A stretch of 64,000 nt of DNA from the NCBI RefSeq assembly GCF_947503125.1, contig NZ_CANNCR010000002.1, positions 62,001 to 126,000 on the forward strand. The letters are read 5' to 3'. The notes under the pieces were generated by a model. The model was not told where the DNA came from and ran no database searches. It saw nothing but the letters and a program-made list of their open reading frames with translations. Both the position numbers and the translations under genes were made by a program. This DNA comes from an uncultured Metabacillus sp. GTDB lineage: Bacteria > Bacillota > Bacilli > Bacillales > Bacillaceae. This document shows positions 18,222-26,699 of the stretch, piece after piece (within the stretch, counting starts at the first letter, position 1; each line of letters opens with the position of its first letter).

Positions 18222-18249
18222 AGTCATTCATAATATGAGTGGCTTTTTT
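18222..18249 (+). terminator. Terminator of the RHH gene
   Basis: AGTCATTCA, loop TAATA, TGAGTGGCT (9 bp, two G-U wobbles), then TTTTT. It directly follows the RHH stop codon. Confidence 0.8.
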
Positions 18250-18268
18250 CTGTTTATGAAGAGAGCAG

Positions 18269-18290
18269 GGGAGATAAGGGGATATCTCCC
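18269..18290 (-). other. Hairpin after the recombinase gene
   Basis: GGGAGATA and TATCTCCC form a perfect 8-bp stem around a 6-nt loop. There is no T-run on the minus strand, so it may protect the transcript 3' end rather than terminate. The neighbouring GAGAGCAGGGG also occurs at the terminator at 3023-3052, and its shorter core AGAGCAGGG at 21612-21643. Confidence 0.4.
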
Positions 18291-18296
18291 TTAAAT

Positions 18297-19295
18297 TTAA
18301 CCAAAGATTGTATTCTTTTCTTCTTCAAATGTTCTAAGGTCATAATGCTTCATAGTAGTTGATACATCTTCGTGTTGGGCAACAAACTTAGAAACTAATT
18401 CTATTGGGATCTTTTTAACCTCAAGTAAATATGTAATTGCAGATGCTTTGAAAATATGAGGGTTAATACGTCTTCCTAAAATATCTGACAGCACATCAGA
18501 ACAAAAATAATCAGCCCATGATTCACTGATTTGTTTAGGTTCTTTACCGTATGTGGATGTGAATATGAATTCATGATCGTAGTCACGTTTTTCTATCTAA
18601 AGTTTCCAATAGTCCAATACTTCAAGAGGGATCATATACTGAAGGCTTTTACCTTCTCCACGACCTTTTCCCATAATGACATGACTTAATACATAGTTTT
18701 GACCTTCGGGAACATCGTAGTTAAGTATTTCAGATTTAAATTTAATTATTTCAGCTCTTCTAGCACCTACATAAAAAGCAGTTGCCAACCAAGCCATTCC
18801 AAGATAATTCTCATCTGATTCAAGAACTTTCATCATTTCCTGGAATTCTTCAAATGTTATTTTTACTTTTTCATATGTTTGCGTTTTAGGAATAGCAGGG
18901 AGACCACGAGTGAAGTTTCTGAATTTTTCATAATTTTTATCGTCTTCAGCTACTACATTTTCAATATAATTATTCAAACTTGAAACTGCTGCTTTCTTAA
19001 GAGCAATTCCACTTGATGACATATTGCGATTCTTTAAGAAACTTATATAACGAAGAAAATCACGCTTAGTAATTTTATATAATTTCTTTCCATTGAGACT
19101 CGTTTGAACCCACCAAAAGAATTGTCGAAGGGAGGAGTTATACTGTTTTCTTGATTTTTCTCTGAAGGAGTTTACTTCTAGAAATTCAGAAACCAATTGA
19201 CGATGTTCGTCATCAACTTTATTCCACATTTCATCAGTTACTTCAGGAAGTCTTAGTGCACGTTCACGCAACATATTCTTTTCAATATTACTCAC
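18297..19295 (-). pseudogene. yomM: Tyrosine recombinase (YomM-like) interrupted by in-frame TAG
   Basis: A GTG-started frame (19295) encodes 232 residues with a SAM-like N-terminal core-binding domain and the start of the catalytic domain, including the first catalytic Arg in FYVGARRAEIIKF. It ends at TAG (18599-18597). The same frame continues without any shift: IEKRDYDHEFIFTSTYGKEP ... NPHIFKASAITYLLEVKKIP ... QHEDVSTTMKHYD, giving a 332-codon total with the tyrosine at KHY. The classical HxxR box reads HIFK. Read through, the gene would be full length. In SPbeta the yomM recombinase-like gene lies at the same place before the tape measure. It may be inactivated, suppressed, or a two-piece product. 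Confidence 0.78.
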
Positions 19296-19324
19296 TTTGT
19301 CACCACCTTATATTTATTTTGTTT

Positions 19325-20431
19325 TTAAGTGTTACTATCAACAAACTCTACAATTTTCCTATATCTTTCTTCTGTAAAAGAGTCTTTAAAATCATAAAAT
19401 TCTTCTAGTGATTTTGTATTCTTTGATTTATTACATGGCATACAAGCTGGAATTATATTATTTTTGGTGTATCCACCATTTTTACTCATAGGAATTATAT
19501 GTTCCTGATGTAATTCACAATCATACAAAACATAGCTTTCAGACTCAGGTAATCCACAGTAAGCACAAGAGTTCTCGAAAAACATCAAAGTGTCTCTGTA
19601 TTCTTCAACAGTTAAATCATTTATCAACTCTTTCTTCTTTGCTCGTCTTTTTTGTGTAAAAACCTTTTTGCTTTCTTTAATTTCTGGTCGATTATGATAT
19701 AATTTTCTTTTCTTTTTTGCACATTTTTTACAGCAACAAGTTCTATTGTTAAAATCGTTTTCAACAACATAATTTTCACACTGATGACAATATTTTTCTC
19801 CATCAATTTTTAGCACTCTATTTGTTCTATGGATTCCATAATCAAAACCCTTGCATTTTTTACATATACTAGTTCCATTTTCCCTATTAGTGTTCTTAAA
19901 AAAGTATTCATCTGTACTAGGTAATTCGTATAAACATTTTGTACAAACTTTATAATTACTCTCTATTGATATACTAGTGTTGCCGTTTATTTTATAAATT
20001 CCGAATTTACCACCGTTACATTCTTTACAATTACTTAGAAAACCAGTCTTATTGTTTTTTCCATTCGATTTAGAAAAGTACAATATGTTTAATGCTAGGA
20101 TTCTATCGCACTTTGAACAGTAGTGTTTTCCTTCTAAGTTCAACTCATTATTATAATTTCTTCCCCATCCATAAGCTTTGGCATTTTCACATATCTTACA
20201 GTAACTATGTAGATTATCTTTATTACCACTGCCTGAACAGAAGAAATAGGTACATGCAGGTAAGATTTCTTTACATTTACTACAAGTTTTATAAATTCCA
20301 TTCCAATCATTAAATTTATCTTTCTCATTTTCTATTTTATTGTCAATATGTAAAACTAACTTTCTATATCCTGTTGATTCGTTAGTTTCCCAATGATAAA
20401 ATGATTCACACACTATTACCACGTCTTTCAT
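19325..20431 (-). CDS. HNH endonuclease with multiple zinc ribbons
   Basis: The 368-residue protein has five Cys-rich repeats between residues ~45 and ~240 (CSKCKE...CKIC, CSKCDR...CKEC, CTKCLY...CKKC, CHQCEN...CKKC). A basic linker (KKVFTQKRRAKKKE) leads to an HNH domain at ~285-350: CAYCG, then LHQEHIIPMSKNGG with the catalytic His, and CMPCN. Such proteins are free-standing homing endonucleases of phages. It is wedged between a terminator and the recombinase gene in the tail operon, consistent with insertion. The downstream gene starts 30 nt after its stop. Confidence 0.85.
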   Translation of the reverse strand: MKDVVIVCESFYHWETNESTGYRKLVLHIDNKIENEKDKFNDWNGIYKTCSKCKEILPACTYFFCSGSGNKDNLHSYCKICENAKAYGWGRNYNNELNLEGKHYCSKCDRILALNILYFSKSNGKNNKTGFLSNCKECNGGKFGIYKINGNTSISIESNYKVCTKCLYELPSTDEYFFKNTNRENGTSICKKCKGFDYGIHRTNRVLKIDGEKYCHQCENYVVENDFNNRTCCCKKCAKKKRKLYHNRPEIKESKKVFTQKRRAKKKELINDLTVEEYRDTLMFFENSCAYCGLPESESYVLYDCELHQEHIIPMSKNGGYTKNNIIPACMPCNKSKNTKSLEEFYDFKDSFTEERYRKIVEFVDSNT

Positions 20432-20440
20432 TAATCCTTT

Positions 20441-20519
20441 CTTTTAAAAAAAATAAAAAAGCAGGTACTCCAGAAAGGTAGGGAGTGTCACATGCTGATC
20501 AGTCATGCTTCCTGCTTTT
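20441..20519 (-). terminator. Branched terminator after the 20556 gene
   Basis: AAAAGCAGG (20457-20465) and CCTGCTTTT (20511-20519) close a 9-bp stem. Inside, ACTCC/GGAGT and an ATGCTGATCAGTCAT near-palindrome can form two further hairpins. On the minus strand the structure is followed by TTATTTTTTTT. It separates the tail genes from the HNH gene. Confidence 0.65.
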
Positions 20520-20555
20520 ATAGATTATTAAATCTATGCATAAATTTAATTTTAT

Positions 20556-20972
20556 TTATTTTGTCTTTATTCCTATTGAATTTAAGTCTTTCTCTAAAGC
20601 ATCTGATAAACGACCATCTTTTAAGTCATCTACAGTAGGCTTTACAACAGGTCTAGGTTTTTCGTATTCATATCCATAGCCTGTATAATCGTATCCAATT
20701 GCCGTTTCAACTACTTCTAAAATATCTTTGTTATTATCCTCGTAAGTATTTTCGACAACAATTCCATTTGTAGTATCATTAGCAACCCATGAATCTCTTA
20801 ATTTACCAGTACGATCATATTGTTTAGGTTCGTATGAATAGATTTCAGACTCAGTTTTATCTCTTGCTGATTTAACTGAAACTTGCTTAACATTACTATT
20901 CTGTTTCTGCATAGCCTTAGCAGCCAACTTTTCAATTTCTTTTGCTAATTCCTTTATATTTTTAGCAGCCAA
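20556..20972 (-). CDS. HK97 gp10-like tail completion protein (tentative)
   Basis: The 138-residue protein has an N-terminal helix (AKNIKELAKEIEKLAAKAMQ), then 'YDRTGKLRDSWVANDTTNG' and 'EYEKPRPVVKPTVDDL'. The pattern of an N-terminal helix, 'RTGxLRxS' and a 'RP(F/V)..P' near the C-terminus is that of the HK97 gp10 / neck completion family. Its role would be in joining head and tail or finishing the tail tube. It follows the 20988 gene in the tail operon. The assignment is by motif resemblance only. Confidence 0.55.
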   Translation of the reverse strand: MAAKNIKELAKEIEKLAAKAMQKQNSNVKQVSVKSARDKTESEIYSYEPKQYDRTGKLRDSWVANDTTNGIVVENTYEDNNKDILEVVETAIGYDYTGYGYEYEKPRPVVKPTVDDLKDGRLSDALEKDLNSIGIKTK

Positions 20973-20987
20973 CTTTATTCAACTCCA

Positions 20988-21503
20988 TTACACTTCTGGA
21001 ATTTGTTTATTTTGCTTGAATAAGACATCTTTATTTTCAAGAGGAAGATTCTTGATTATCTCTTGAGTTTGTTTGAATTTATTTTCAAGAACTGCATTTG
21101 TCTCTATAATTTCAAAAATACGATCAAATACTTGTGCTACAGATTCTTGCGGAAATGATTTTGATAAAACTTTAAATAGGGAAGAGTTGATTAGTAATTT
21201 AAATTCTTCATAGATTTTCTTCACTTTTTTGCTTGTTGTAAATTTGATATCTGTGAAATGCTTGCAAATAAAAAACGCAATTAAATCGTCTTCTTCAATT
21301 TTAGGAATCTCTAATTTTTCTTCTTTTGCTTTCTGGAAAAACTCTGTCAATTCATTAACTAAATCACGAATTTTTTCAGGCTTAAAATATGGATACATTT
21401 TAACAGTGTATTCTTCACCATTTACATCAACATCAATTTCAACGAACTCATCGAATACCTTTGCCTCATCTTTTAATTTTGAAATGGATAATTTTTTAGT
21501 CAT
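20988..21503 (-). CDS. Tail assembly chaperone candidate
   Basis: The 171-residue protein begins MTKKLSISKLKDEAKVFDEF and is acidic/basic mixed and largely helical, with 'VNGEEYTVKMYPYFKPEKIRDLVNEL' and 'DLIAFFICKHFTDIKF'. It stands between the tail tube gene and the tape measure, where siphophages place tail chaperones. That position and its helical character are the only support; I see no slippery frameshift site near its end. A good ribosome site (AAAGGAGGAAATAAA) precedes the ATG. Confidence 0.5.
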   Translation of the reverse strand: MTKKLSISKLKDEAKVFDEFVEIDVDVNGEEYTVKMYPYFKPEKIRDLVNELTEFFQKAKEEKLEIPKIEEDDLIAFFICKHFTDIKFTTSKKVKKIYEEFKLLINSSLFKVLSKSFPQESVAQVFDRIFEIIETNAVLENKFKQTQEIIKNLPLENKDVLFKQNKQIPEV

Positions 21504-21540
21504 TTTATTTCCTCCTTTTGTATCCTTTTAACACAACATA

Positions 21541-21560
21541 TAGATGTATAATTTATTTAT
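21541..21560 (-). promoter_or_regulatory. Recurrent AT intergenic element
   Basis: Minus-strand ATAAATAAATTATACATCTA, 40-60 nt before the 21503 start. The part AAATTATACAT is shared with the copies at 34921 and 44291. Confidence 0.45.
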
Positions 21561-21611
21561 ATACCTATATCTTGATTAAATATTTGATTAAAATCAGAAT
21601 TTTATTAAGTT

Positions 21612-21643
21612 AAAAAAATAGAGCAGGGAATAAACCCTACTCT
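21612..21643 (-). terminator. Terminator after the tail tube gene
   Basis: Minus-strand AGAGTAGGG, loop TTTATT, CCCTGCTCT (9 bp, one wobble), then ATTTTTTT. It directly follows the tail tube gene. Confidence 0.85.
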
Positions 21644-21644
21644 T

Positions 21645-21665
21645 ATGATTAATTTATCTTTATTA
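21645..21665 (-). promoter_or_regulatory. Recurrent AT element, exact 21-bp copy
   Basis: The 21 bases here are identical to 44649-44669 (minus-strand core AAAGATAAATTAATCAT). This copy overlaps the tail tube stop codon and sits before its terminator. Confidence 0.45.
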
Positions 21666-22394
21666 CACTCTGTCTACTTCGATGATACGACCAATACTTG
21701 TTGAGTTTGGTGCAGCAAGACACTCAAAGTTTACTTCAGGAGCTACTGCTGTACCGTTTTCTAATGACAATTCAAACTCATCCATTGGAACAACGTGGTC
21801 TAATTGAATGTAAATGTCTTTGATGACAGCGTTTGTGTCCGGATCGTAGGCAAGGGTGTGGTACTCAAGTGTGAATGCTTCTGCAAATTTCTCTGAGTCT
21901 AATTCAACGATATCACCAGTTACAGACTTTTGGTAAGTTGCAGAAACAAGTTCTCCAGCAACAGCATGACCAGTTGGAACAGTAACTTTACCTGAAGCAG
22001 CAGTTGCAGATTCTACTGCACCCTTCGCATTACGAACATGAACAGTCGTTACAGAAGTATCGCTAATTGTAATTTCTAATACACCAGCATTGTCAGCAAC
22101 AGTTAAACCTTTTTCAGTTTTGTAAACTGTAGCAGAACCATCTTCTTCGATAGCAACACCTTGAGTTAAAGCAAGGAATTCTTGATCGTAGAATGCATTA
22201 CGAAGAGTAGATGTTACCTCTTTTTGAGATTTCATAATTGCGAGGGGTTTATTTCCTAGACCGCCATAAATTTTTTCATTTATTCCGAGTGTGCCACTAA
22301 TTGAGCTCAACTGCGCCTCGGCTGTAATGAAAATATGACCATCTCTTTTTCTTTTCATTACTACGTCAGCAGTATCAATAACTAAAAGTTTCAT
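21663..22394 (-). CDS. Major tail tube protein (probable)
   Basis: The 243-residue protein starts MKLLVIDTADVVMKRKRDGH and is beta-rich. It contains 'FITAEAQLSSISGTLGINEKIYGGLGNKPLAI' and a threonine/alanine-rich insert at ~110-165 that could be an Ig-like surface domain. The C-terminal 'IKDIYIQLDHVVPMDEFELSLENGTA' matches the strand pattern of tail tube subunits. It is followed by its own terminator, which fits a highly expressed structural protein, and lies after the connector genes and before the tape measure. Confidence 0.65.
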   Translation of the reverse strand: MKLLVIDTADVVMKRKRDGHIFITAEAQLSSISGTLGINEKIYGGLGNKPLAIMKSQKEVTSTLRNAFYDQEFLALTQGVAIEEDGSATVYKTEKGLTVADNAGVLEITISDTSVTTVHVRNAKGAVESATAASGKVTVPTGHAVAGELVSATYQKSVTGDIVELDSEKFAEAFTLEYHTLAYDPDTNAVIKDIYIQLDHVVPMDEFELSLENGTAVAPEVNFECLAAPNSTSIGRIIEVDRV

Positions 22395-22438
22395 TAAAAA
22401 ATTCCTCCTATATAATTATAAAATAAAGAATAGAATAC

Positions 22439-23164
22439 CTATTCGCTTACAACTTTTCCTGTAGTTCTCTTAAACGTCTCATGAGAAATGGTATGTTTTT
22501 CTTCTTCAAACATCTCTATGTGCTTGCTCCAACTTTCAATATTTATCTTTTCAGTTGCAACAGTTGCAAAAAGGGTAGAAGTGTCATATCCTTTAATTTG
22601 AGCTATCCGATAAAAAGTCATATAGAGTTGATACACTGTCATTTCTTTAATGTTTTCATAGGTTAACCCATTGAATCCGACAATGCTTGTCACAATATCA
22701 GAGAATGTTAGATTCTCAGATTCTTGTTGCTTAACTCTACGACTTCTTTCCAGAGCACGTTGAATTTCAGGATTTGGATTTATTTTGTCTTCTTTTTGAC
22801 AATTCATTGTTAAGATAAGTTTTCTAAGTTCGTCAAAGTTTTCTTTTGTAATTTTAGAAATTGACTCCTCTTCAAATACTCTTAAAAACACTTTCATATA
22901 TGCCTGTGAGAGCTCAAATAGTTCATCAATATTTGTTACCACTTCGTAAATAGACGTACAACTTTTTATCCGTTGAATAAGTTCATCTATTTCACCTTTT
23001 TTATTTAACTTGGAATATTGATAAGCAATTTCTTCCTTACTCATTGACATAAATTGTAGCTCTTGAAAATAATCAGGGAAGTCTTTAACTTTAATAAACT
23101 CACATTTACCTATTTCAGTTTCAATCGGTTCACCTAAGATATAGAACTCAGGATTATTTTTCAT
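22439..23164 (-). CDS. Hypothetical helical phage protein (241 aa)
   Basis: The protein is mostly helical, with 'SNLSFSDIV'-like segment 'ENLTFSDIVTSIVGFNGLTY' and 'MTVYQLYMTFYRIAQIKGYD' near residues 155-205. That pattern recalls Gp15-like or tail-assembly proteins of Gram-positive phages, but I cannot assign it securely. The ATG overlaps the stop of the 23161 gene (4-nt overlap), so the two are coupled. It precedes the tail tube gene. Confidence 0.55.
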   Translation of the reverse strand: MKNNPEFYILGEPIETEIGKCEFIKVKDFPDYFQELQFMSMSKEEIAYQYSKLNKKGEIDELIQRIKSCTSIYEVVTNIDELFELSQAYMKVFLRVFEEESISKITKENFDELRKLILTMNCQKEDKINPNPEIQRALERSRRVKQQESENLTFSDIVTSIVGFNGLTYENIKEMTVYQLYMTFYRIAQIKGYDTSTLFATVATEKINIESWSKHIEMFEEEKHTISHETFKRTTGKVVSE

Positions 23165-23649
23165 GATTTGGTACTCCCAAAGACATACCTATGTGAATAG
23201 CCTACATAATTACTAGGAACGGAAATCTGACCTCCGCCAACGTAATCGATTTTACCTACACCTGTTATTCTTTCATTGAAAAGTAGTTCATTGATTCTGT
23301 CACTGATTCTCATGGATCTTAAATCTTTTTCGAAATCACTGTGGCAAACGATATCAACTATAATTTCTTGTTTGGCAACCTGGTAATTTCCAGTAGGTGT
23401 TCTTCTTCCTGCATATAGGTAAACTCTACATAAAGGATTGTCTTCAAGATCATTAGTCTTAGGAACTAGTAAAATTCTTTCATCTCTAATAGACCATTCT
23501 TCATCAATATCAATGACATTTTCAAGAGAAGGATCTAAAGGGTCTAAAATTGTTGAATAATTGGTGGGAGGGTAGTAGAGGAGTCGCAATAAATGATCAT
23601 CATGATAAAACTTTTTAACTATATCATTTACATTTTCATACATTCCCAT
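23161..23649 (-). CDS. Tail terminator / neck protein candidate
   Basis: The 162-residue protein has an N-terminal helix (MGMYENVNDIVKKFYHDDHL), strands including 'RVYLYAGRRTPTGNYQVAKQEIIVDIVCHSDFE' and a helix 'DLRSMRISDRINELLFNERI', ending in 'GGGQISVPSNYVGYSHRYVF'. This alpha/beta layout and position before the tail tube gene fit the tail terminator or tail completion family. It lies 3 nt after the preceding gene. Confidence 0.55.
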   Translation of the reverse strand: MGMYENVNDIVKKFYHDDHLLRLLYYPPTNYSTILDPLDPSLENVIDIDEEWSIRDERILLVPKTNDLEDNPLCRVYLYAGRRTPTGNYQVAKQEIIVDIVCHSDFEKDLRSMRISDRINELLFNERITGVGKIDYVGGGQISVPSNYVGYSHRYVFGSTKS

Positions 23650-23652
23650 TTA

Positions 23653-24318
23653 TCACACCACCTTCTCAGCTATAATTTTCATAATCCCTTTTTCACCTAT
23701 AACACCTGTATAATCAAAATTAGCAACTTTGTATTTACTTCCATACATTTCAAACTCATAATCAATCTTAAGTTTTTCAGAAGTTTGATACTTCATGGAA
23801 ATAACCAATGTGCCTTCAGGAACTTTGAATTGATTTACTTCACTTGATTTAGAATATTGAGATTCAACAATGCAAGGTTCACTTGTATAAGTAACTTGTT
23901 CATCATAAATAGGCCTACCGGTTTTAGGATCAGTGCCAATTAAGACTTTTGTTATTTCACCTGGTATAGGGAAGATTGAGTTGCATAACTTTAATGTGGC
24001 AGTTGGATAAATCTCATTGATTCCTTCATTAAGAAAATCAATAGCTAAGTATGATGAATTATTAACACTGACCACTGAACCAACACTAATTTCTGTATCT
24101 GGGCGAAGTACTAATTTTTTATCTTCACTCTTTTTTTCTTGTTTAACAATTGCTTCAAATTCAACATCATTGATTAAAACAATTTGATAAAAGAGTGAAT
24201 CGTTAAAACTATCATTAAAAAATTGTTTATTTTCAGATATGACTAAGTTTGTAGAAACATTTTCTCTTTCATCCAAGCGCAATAGATTCTTATATTTTCC
24301 ATAGTAATCATTAAACAT
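23653..24318 (-). CDS. Head closure protein candidate
   Basis: The 221-residue protein begins MFNDYYGKYKNLLRLDERENVSTNL (only the first part is helical) and then is beta-rich, with 'KTGRPIYDEQVTYTSEPCIVESQYSKSSEVN' and 'YEFEMYGSKYKVANFDYTG'. A beta-barrel protein between the connector and tail terminator genes is usually the head closure (stopper) protein. The assignment rests on gene order. Genes on both sides are 2-3 nt away. Confidence 0.5.
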   Translation of the reverse strand: MFNDYYGKYKNLLRLDERENVSTNLVISENKQFFNDSFNDSLFYQIVLINDVEFEAIVKQEKKSEDKKLVLRPDTEISVGSVVSVNNSSYLAIDFLNEGINEIYPTATLKLCNSIFPIPGEITKVLIGTDPKTGRPIYDEQVTYTSEPCIVESQYSKSSEVNQFKVPEGTLVISMKYQTSEKLKIDYEFEMYGSKYKVANFDYTGVIGEKGIMKIIAEKVV

Positions 24319-24320
24319 AA

Positions 24321-24806
24321 TTAAACACCGTCATAGATACTTTTTATCTCCCACGAAATACGGTCTCTGCTAAGATAGTTTGCGATTGAATTGACGACAT
24401 TGAATTCTATTTTTTCAACCATTTCCATAAAGGTTTTTCTATCATTTGCCGGACTAAAAAGAGCATTTATTTCACTTGATCTAAGCCTTAATCCAAAAGC
24501 TTTTAATTTATTTATATCTTCTTCAAAATAGGAAAGATACATTAAATCGGATAATAAACTGATTTCTTGCTTAACTAAGTCACCATTAAATATTTGCAGC
24601 GTATCATCTTTATCATAGAAATCAAAATCAGGCAATCCATATTCATATAGTTTATCTATAGCTCTATTTAATAGTGAATTAAGATGATCGTTGATTATTT
24701 CGTCAACTTCACTTTCTAGCAATTCACTTCCATAATTAAAGAACTGTTTATCACCTTTTAATTTTCTTATAAACCTGTCGAATACAAGTTGATAATCAGT
24801 GGCCAT
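24321..24806 (-). CDS. Head-tail connector (adaptor) candidate
   Basis: The 161-residue protein is all helical: MATDYQLVFDRFIRKLKGDK, 'EVDEIINDHLNSLLNRAIDKLYEYGLP', 'EISLLSDLMYLSYFEEDINKLKAFGLRLRSSEINALFSP'. This helical-bundle character, small size and place two genes after the capsid gene fit the gp6/gp15-type adaptor that binds the portal. No sequence motif is decisive. Confidence 0.55.
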   Translation of the reverse strand: MATDYQLVFDRFIRKLKGDKQFFNYGSELLESEVDEIINDHLNSLLNRAIDKLYEYGLPDFDFYDKDDTLQIFNGDLVKQEISLLSDLMYLSYFEEDINKLKAFGLRLRSSEINALFSPANDRKTFMEMVEKIEFNVVNSIANYLSRDRISWEIKSIYDGV

Positions 24807-24824
24807 TTAAGACACCACCTTTAT

Positions 24825-25574
24825 TCATTCTTTTTTAGAATTTGCTGAAGTTCTTTTTGCTGTGCTATTAGAGCGCTTAGGTGAAGCAGCTGGAGCAGGT
24901 GTTGTATTTTTTAAATCGTTAACCATTTTAAGAAGATCTTGTATAGCAACTTGAGAATCTTGTAAAGTTTTATCTTTTTCTTCTTTCTCTTTTTTGAGAG
25001 ATTCAACTTCTTTAGATAATTGCTCTACAATAGAATGAAGCTTATTTTCTTCATTTTTCTTCTTCTCTGCTTCTAGGATACGATTAATTTCACTATTCTC
25101 ATGACGTTTTCCACCGTTTTTCAATTCACTATTTCTTTCTGTAACGACAGAAACAATAGTTTGAGGAAGGTGGAGGCCATTTCTCTCCATGTTGAAAAGT
25201 AGAGTCTTCATACGAGATAGAAGCGTAGAAGATTTCAAACTGCTAATCCATTTAATATTTTCAATACTATCATCTTGTAGAATAGCTGAAAGTTCTTTGT
25301 CAGTTTTAATGTTACTTTTATCTTCAATTCCTAAAAGTTTATATACTTCATCCTCTTCTTTAGGGTCAAAACGTAATCTTCCAACTCTAAATAAATCAGA
25401 CTTGGTATTTTCTGATTCGATATCATCTAACGCTACACGTTCTACAACGAAAGATTCTTCTTCATCACGTCCTCGAATGAACACACCTTGAATATTGTGT
25501 TGACTAGGGAATCCAACAGGGGACATTTCATAGTTATAAACTTTAATTTTTCCATTCAATGAATCTAATGCCAT
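24825..25574 (-). CDS. Hypothetical head-region coiled-coil protein
   Basis: ATG 25574 follows AGGAGATGATTAAT; a longer frame to 25601 has no ribosome site. The ~249-residue protein has a globular N-terminal half (KIKVYNYEMSPVGFPSQHNI ... FRVGRLRFDPKEEDEVYKLLG) and a coiled coil at ~165-225 (LHSIVEQLSKEVESLKKEKE). It ends in a Pro/Ala/Lys/Ser tail. It follows the capsid gene after a terminator. It might decorate the capsid or form part of the neck; no family is recognised. Confidence 0.6.
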   Translation of the reverse strand: MALDSLNGKIKVYNYEMSPVGFPSQHNIQGVFIRGRDEEESFVVERVALDDIESENTKSDLFRVGRLRFDPKEEDEVYKLLGIEDKSNIKTDKELSAILQDDSIENIKWISSLKSSTLLSRMKTLLFNMERNGLHLPQTIVSVVTERNSELKNGGKRHENSEINRILEAEKKKNEENKLHSIVEQLSKEVESLKKEKEEKDKTLQDSQVAIQDLLKMVNDLKNTTPAPAASPKRSNSTAKRTSANSKKE

Positions 25575-25590
25575 ATTAATCATCTCCTTT

Positions 25591-25629
25591 ATTAAAAACA
25601 AAAGAGCCGACTATGGCGAGCCGACTCTT
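25591..25629 (-). terminator. Terminator after the capsid gene
   Basis: Minus-strand AAGAGTCGGCT, loop CGCCAT, AGTCGGCTCTT (11 bp, two wobbles), then TTGTTTTT. Partial termination here would keep capsid protein above its neighbours. Confidence 0.85.
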
Positions 25630-25643
25630 GATATTTTTGTTAA

Positions 25644-26651
25644 TTATGCAAATGTGATACGACCAATTTTATCTAAGTAGTAGATAGTGTATTCGAAATC
25701 GAAACCAGTAAATTTAAGGTGTACTTTTTCAGCGTTGTTGTCATAAGTTTCATAAAGTCTCATTTCTCCACGCATGTTAGCTTCACCGATTTTACCAGCA
25801 ATACCGAAGATACGTTTGTCTGGAACAAGAGTATTACCAGCAGCAGTTTTCTTAGCAGTTGGAATAGAAGATAAAGCAACTCCATCAAACATAGCTAAGC
25901 GACCTACACGGTTTAATTCATTTTTAAGCTCATCTGATAAATGAGTTTCATATCCAGACATACGAGCCATTGGATCGATGTATTTAGATAGACCAACCAT
26001 GAATGGATTTCCTTCAGACATGTCACGTAGGTAACGAGCTAAAGTCTCAGCACTTGCAACAGTTAAACTAGAACCTGTAGCAATATCCTGATCTCCAGTT
26101 AATGGATCAATTGCAGCGTCAATTCCTGCAAATAAACGGTGGAACATTTCTTGTTCAAATGATTCACGAGCAAGCTCAGTCATTTTAGCAATAGATTTCC
26201 ATCCATTTCTACGAAGGTCAGAATAGTTTAATTCTGTTTCAGCTTGTAATGCAATTTTCTTAGTTTGGAATAAACCAGGATCAACAAAACTTTTCGGAAC
26301 GTTACCGCCACGAACAGCATCGTATGCTTTAATAGTGTTTTTAGGTAATCCAGTATAACGGCTTTCATCAAATTCTCCGACAGTTCCCATATCAAAGATA
26401 TTGTAAAGAACAGAAGAGTCTGGTTGGAATACTAATGGCTCAACAGTTTTCTTAATTAATTCAGAAATAAGAGTTGTATTTTCAGTAGTTTTACCTGACT
26501 TACCAATTTCCTTTGCGAAGTTATCAAGAACCTCGATAGCATCATGATCTTGTGCTTCTAATGTGTTTAATTTAGCTTTCTGAGATAATTCAATAATATT
26601 AGTTTCTTGAAATGCAGATGCAACTTCAGCACTGAATAGTTTATTAGTCAT
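25644..26651 (-). CDS. Major capsid protein
   Basis: The 335-residue protein has a helical N-terminus (MTNKLFSAEVASAFQETNIIELSQ) and the HK97-type features of a long E-loop region followed by 'NYSDLRRNGWKSIAKMTELARESFEQEMFHRLFAGID', 'GLSKYIDPMARMSGY' and a C-terminal 'MRLYETYDNNAEKVHLKFTGFDFEYTIYYLDKIGRI'. It lies downstream of the terminase, portal and scaffold genes, has a very good ribosome site and its own terminator. These together make it the best capsid candidate in the window. Confidence 0.78.
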   Translation of the reverse strand: MTNKLFSAEVASAFQETNIIELSQKAKLNTLEAQDHDAIEVLDNFAKEIGKSGKTTENTTLISELIKKTVEPLVFQPDSSVLYNIFDMGTVGEFDESRYTGLPKNTIKAYDAVRGGNVPKSFVDPGLFQTKKIALQAETELNYSDLRRNGWKSIAKMTELARESFEQEMFHRLFAGIDAAIDPLTGDQDIATGSSLTVASAETLARYLRDMSEGNPFMVGLSKYIDPMARMSGYETHLSDELKNELNRVGRLAMFDGVALSSIPTAKKTAAGNTLVPDKRIFGIAGKIGEANMRGEMRLYETYDNNAEKVHLKFTGFDFEYTIYYLDKIGRITFA

Positions 26652-26670
26652 TTAAAAAATCCTCCTAAGA

Positions 26671-26684
26671 TATAATTAATTTAC
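26671..26684 (-). promoter_or_regulatory. Recurrent AT intergenic element
   Basis: Minus-strand AAGTAAATTAATTATATC between the decoration-like gene and the capsid gene, a few bases upstream of the capsid ribosome site. Confidence 0.35.
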
Positions 26685-26699
26685 TTTTAATGAATTTTA

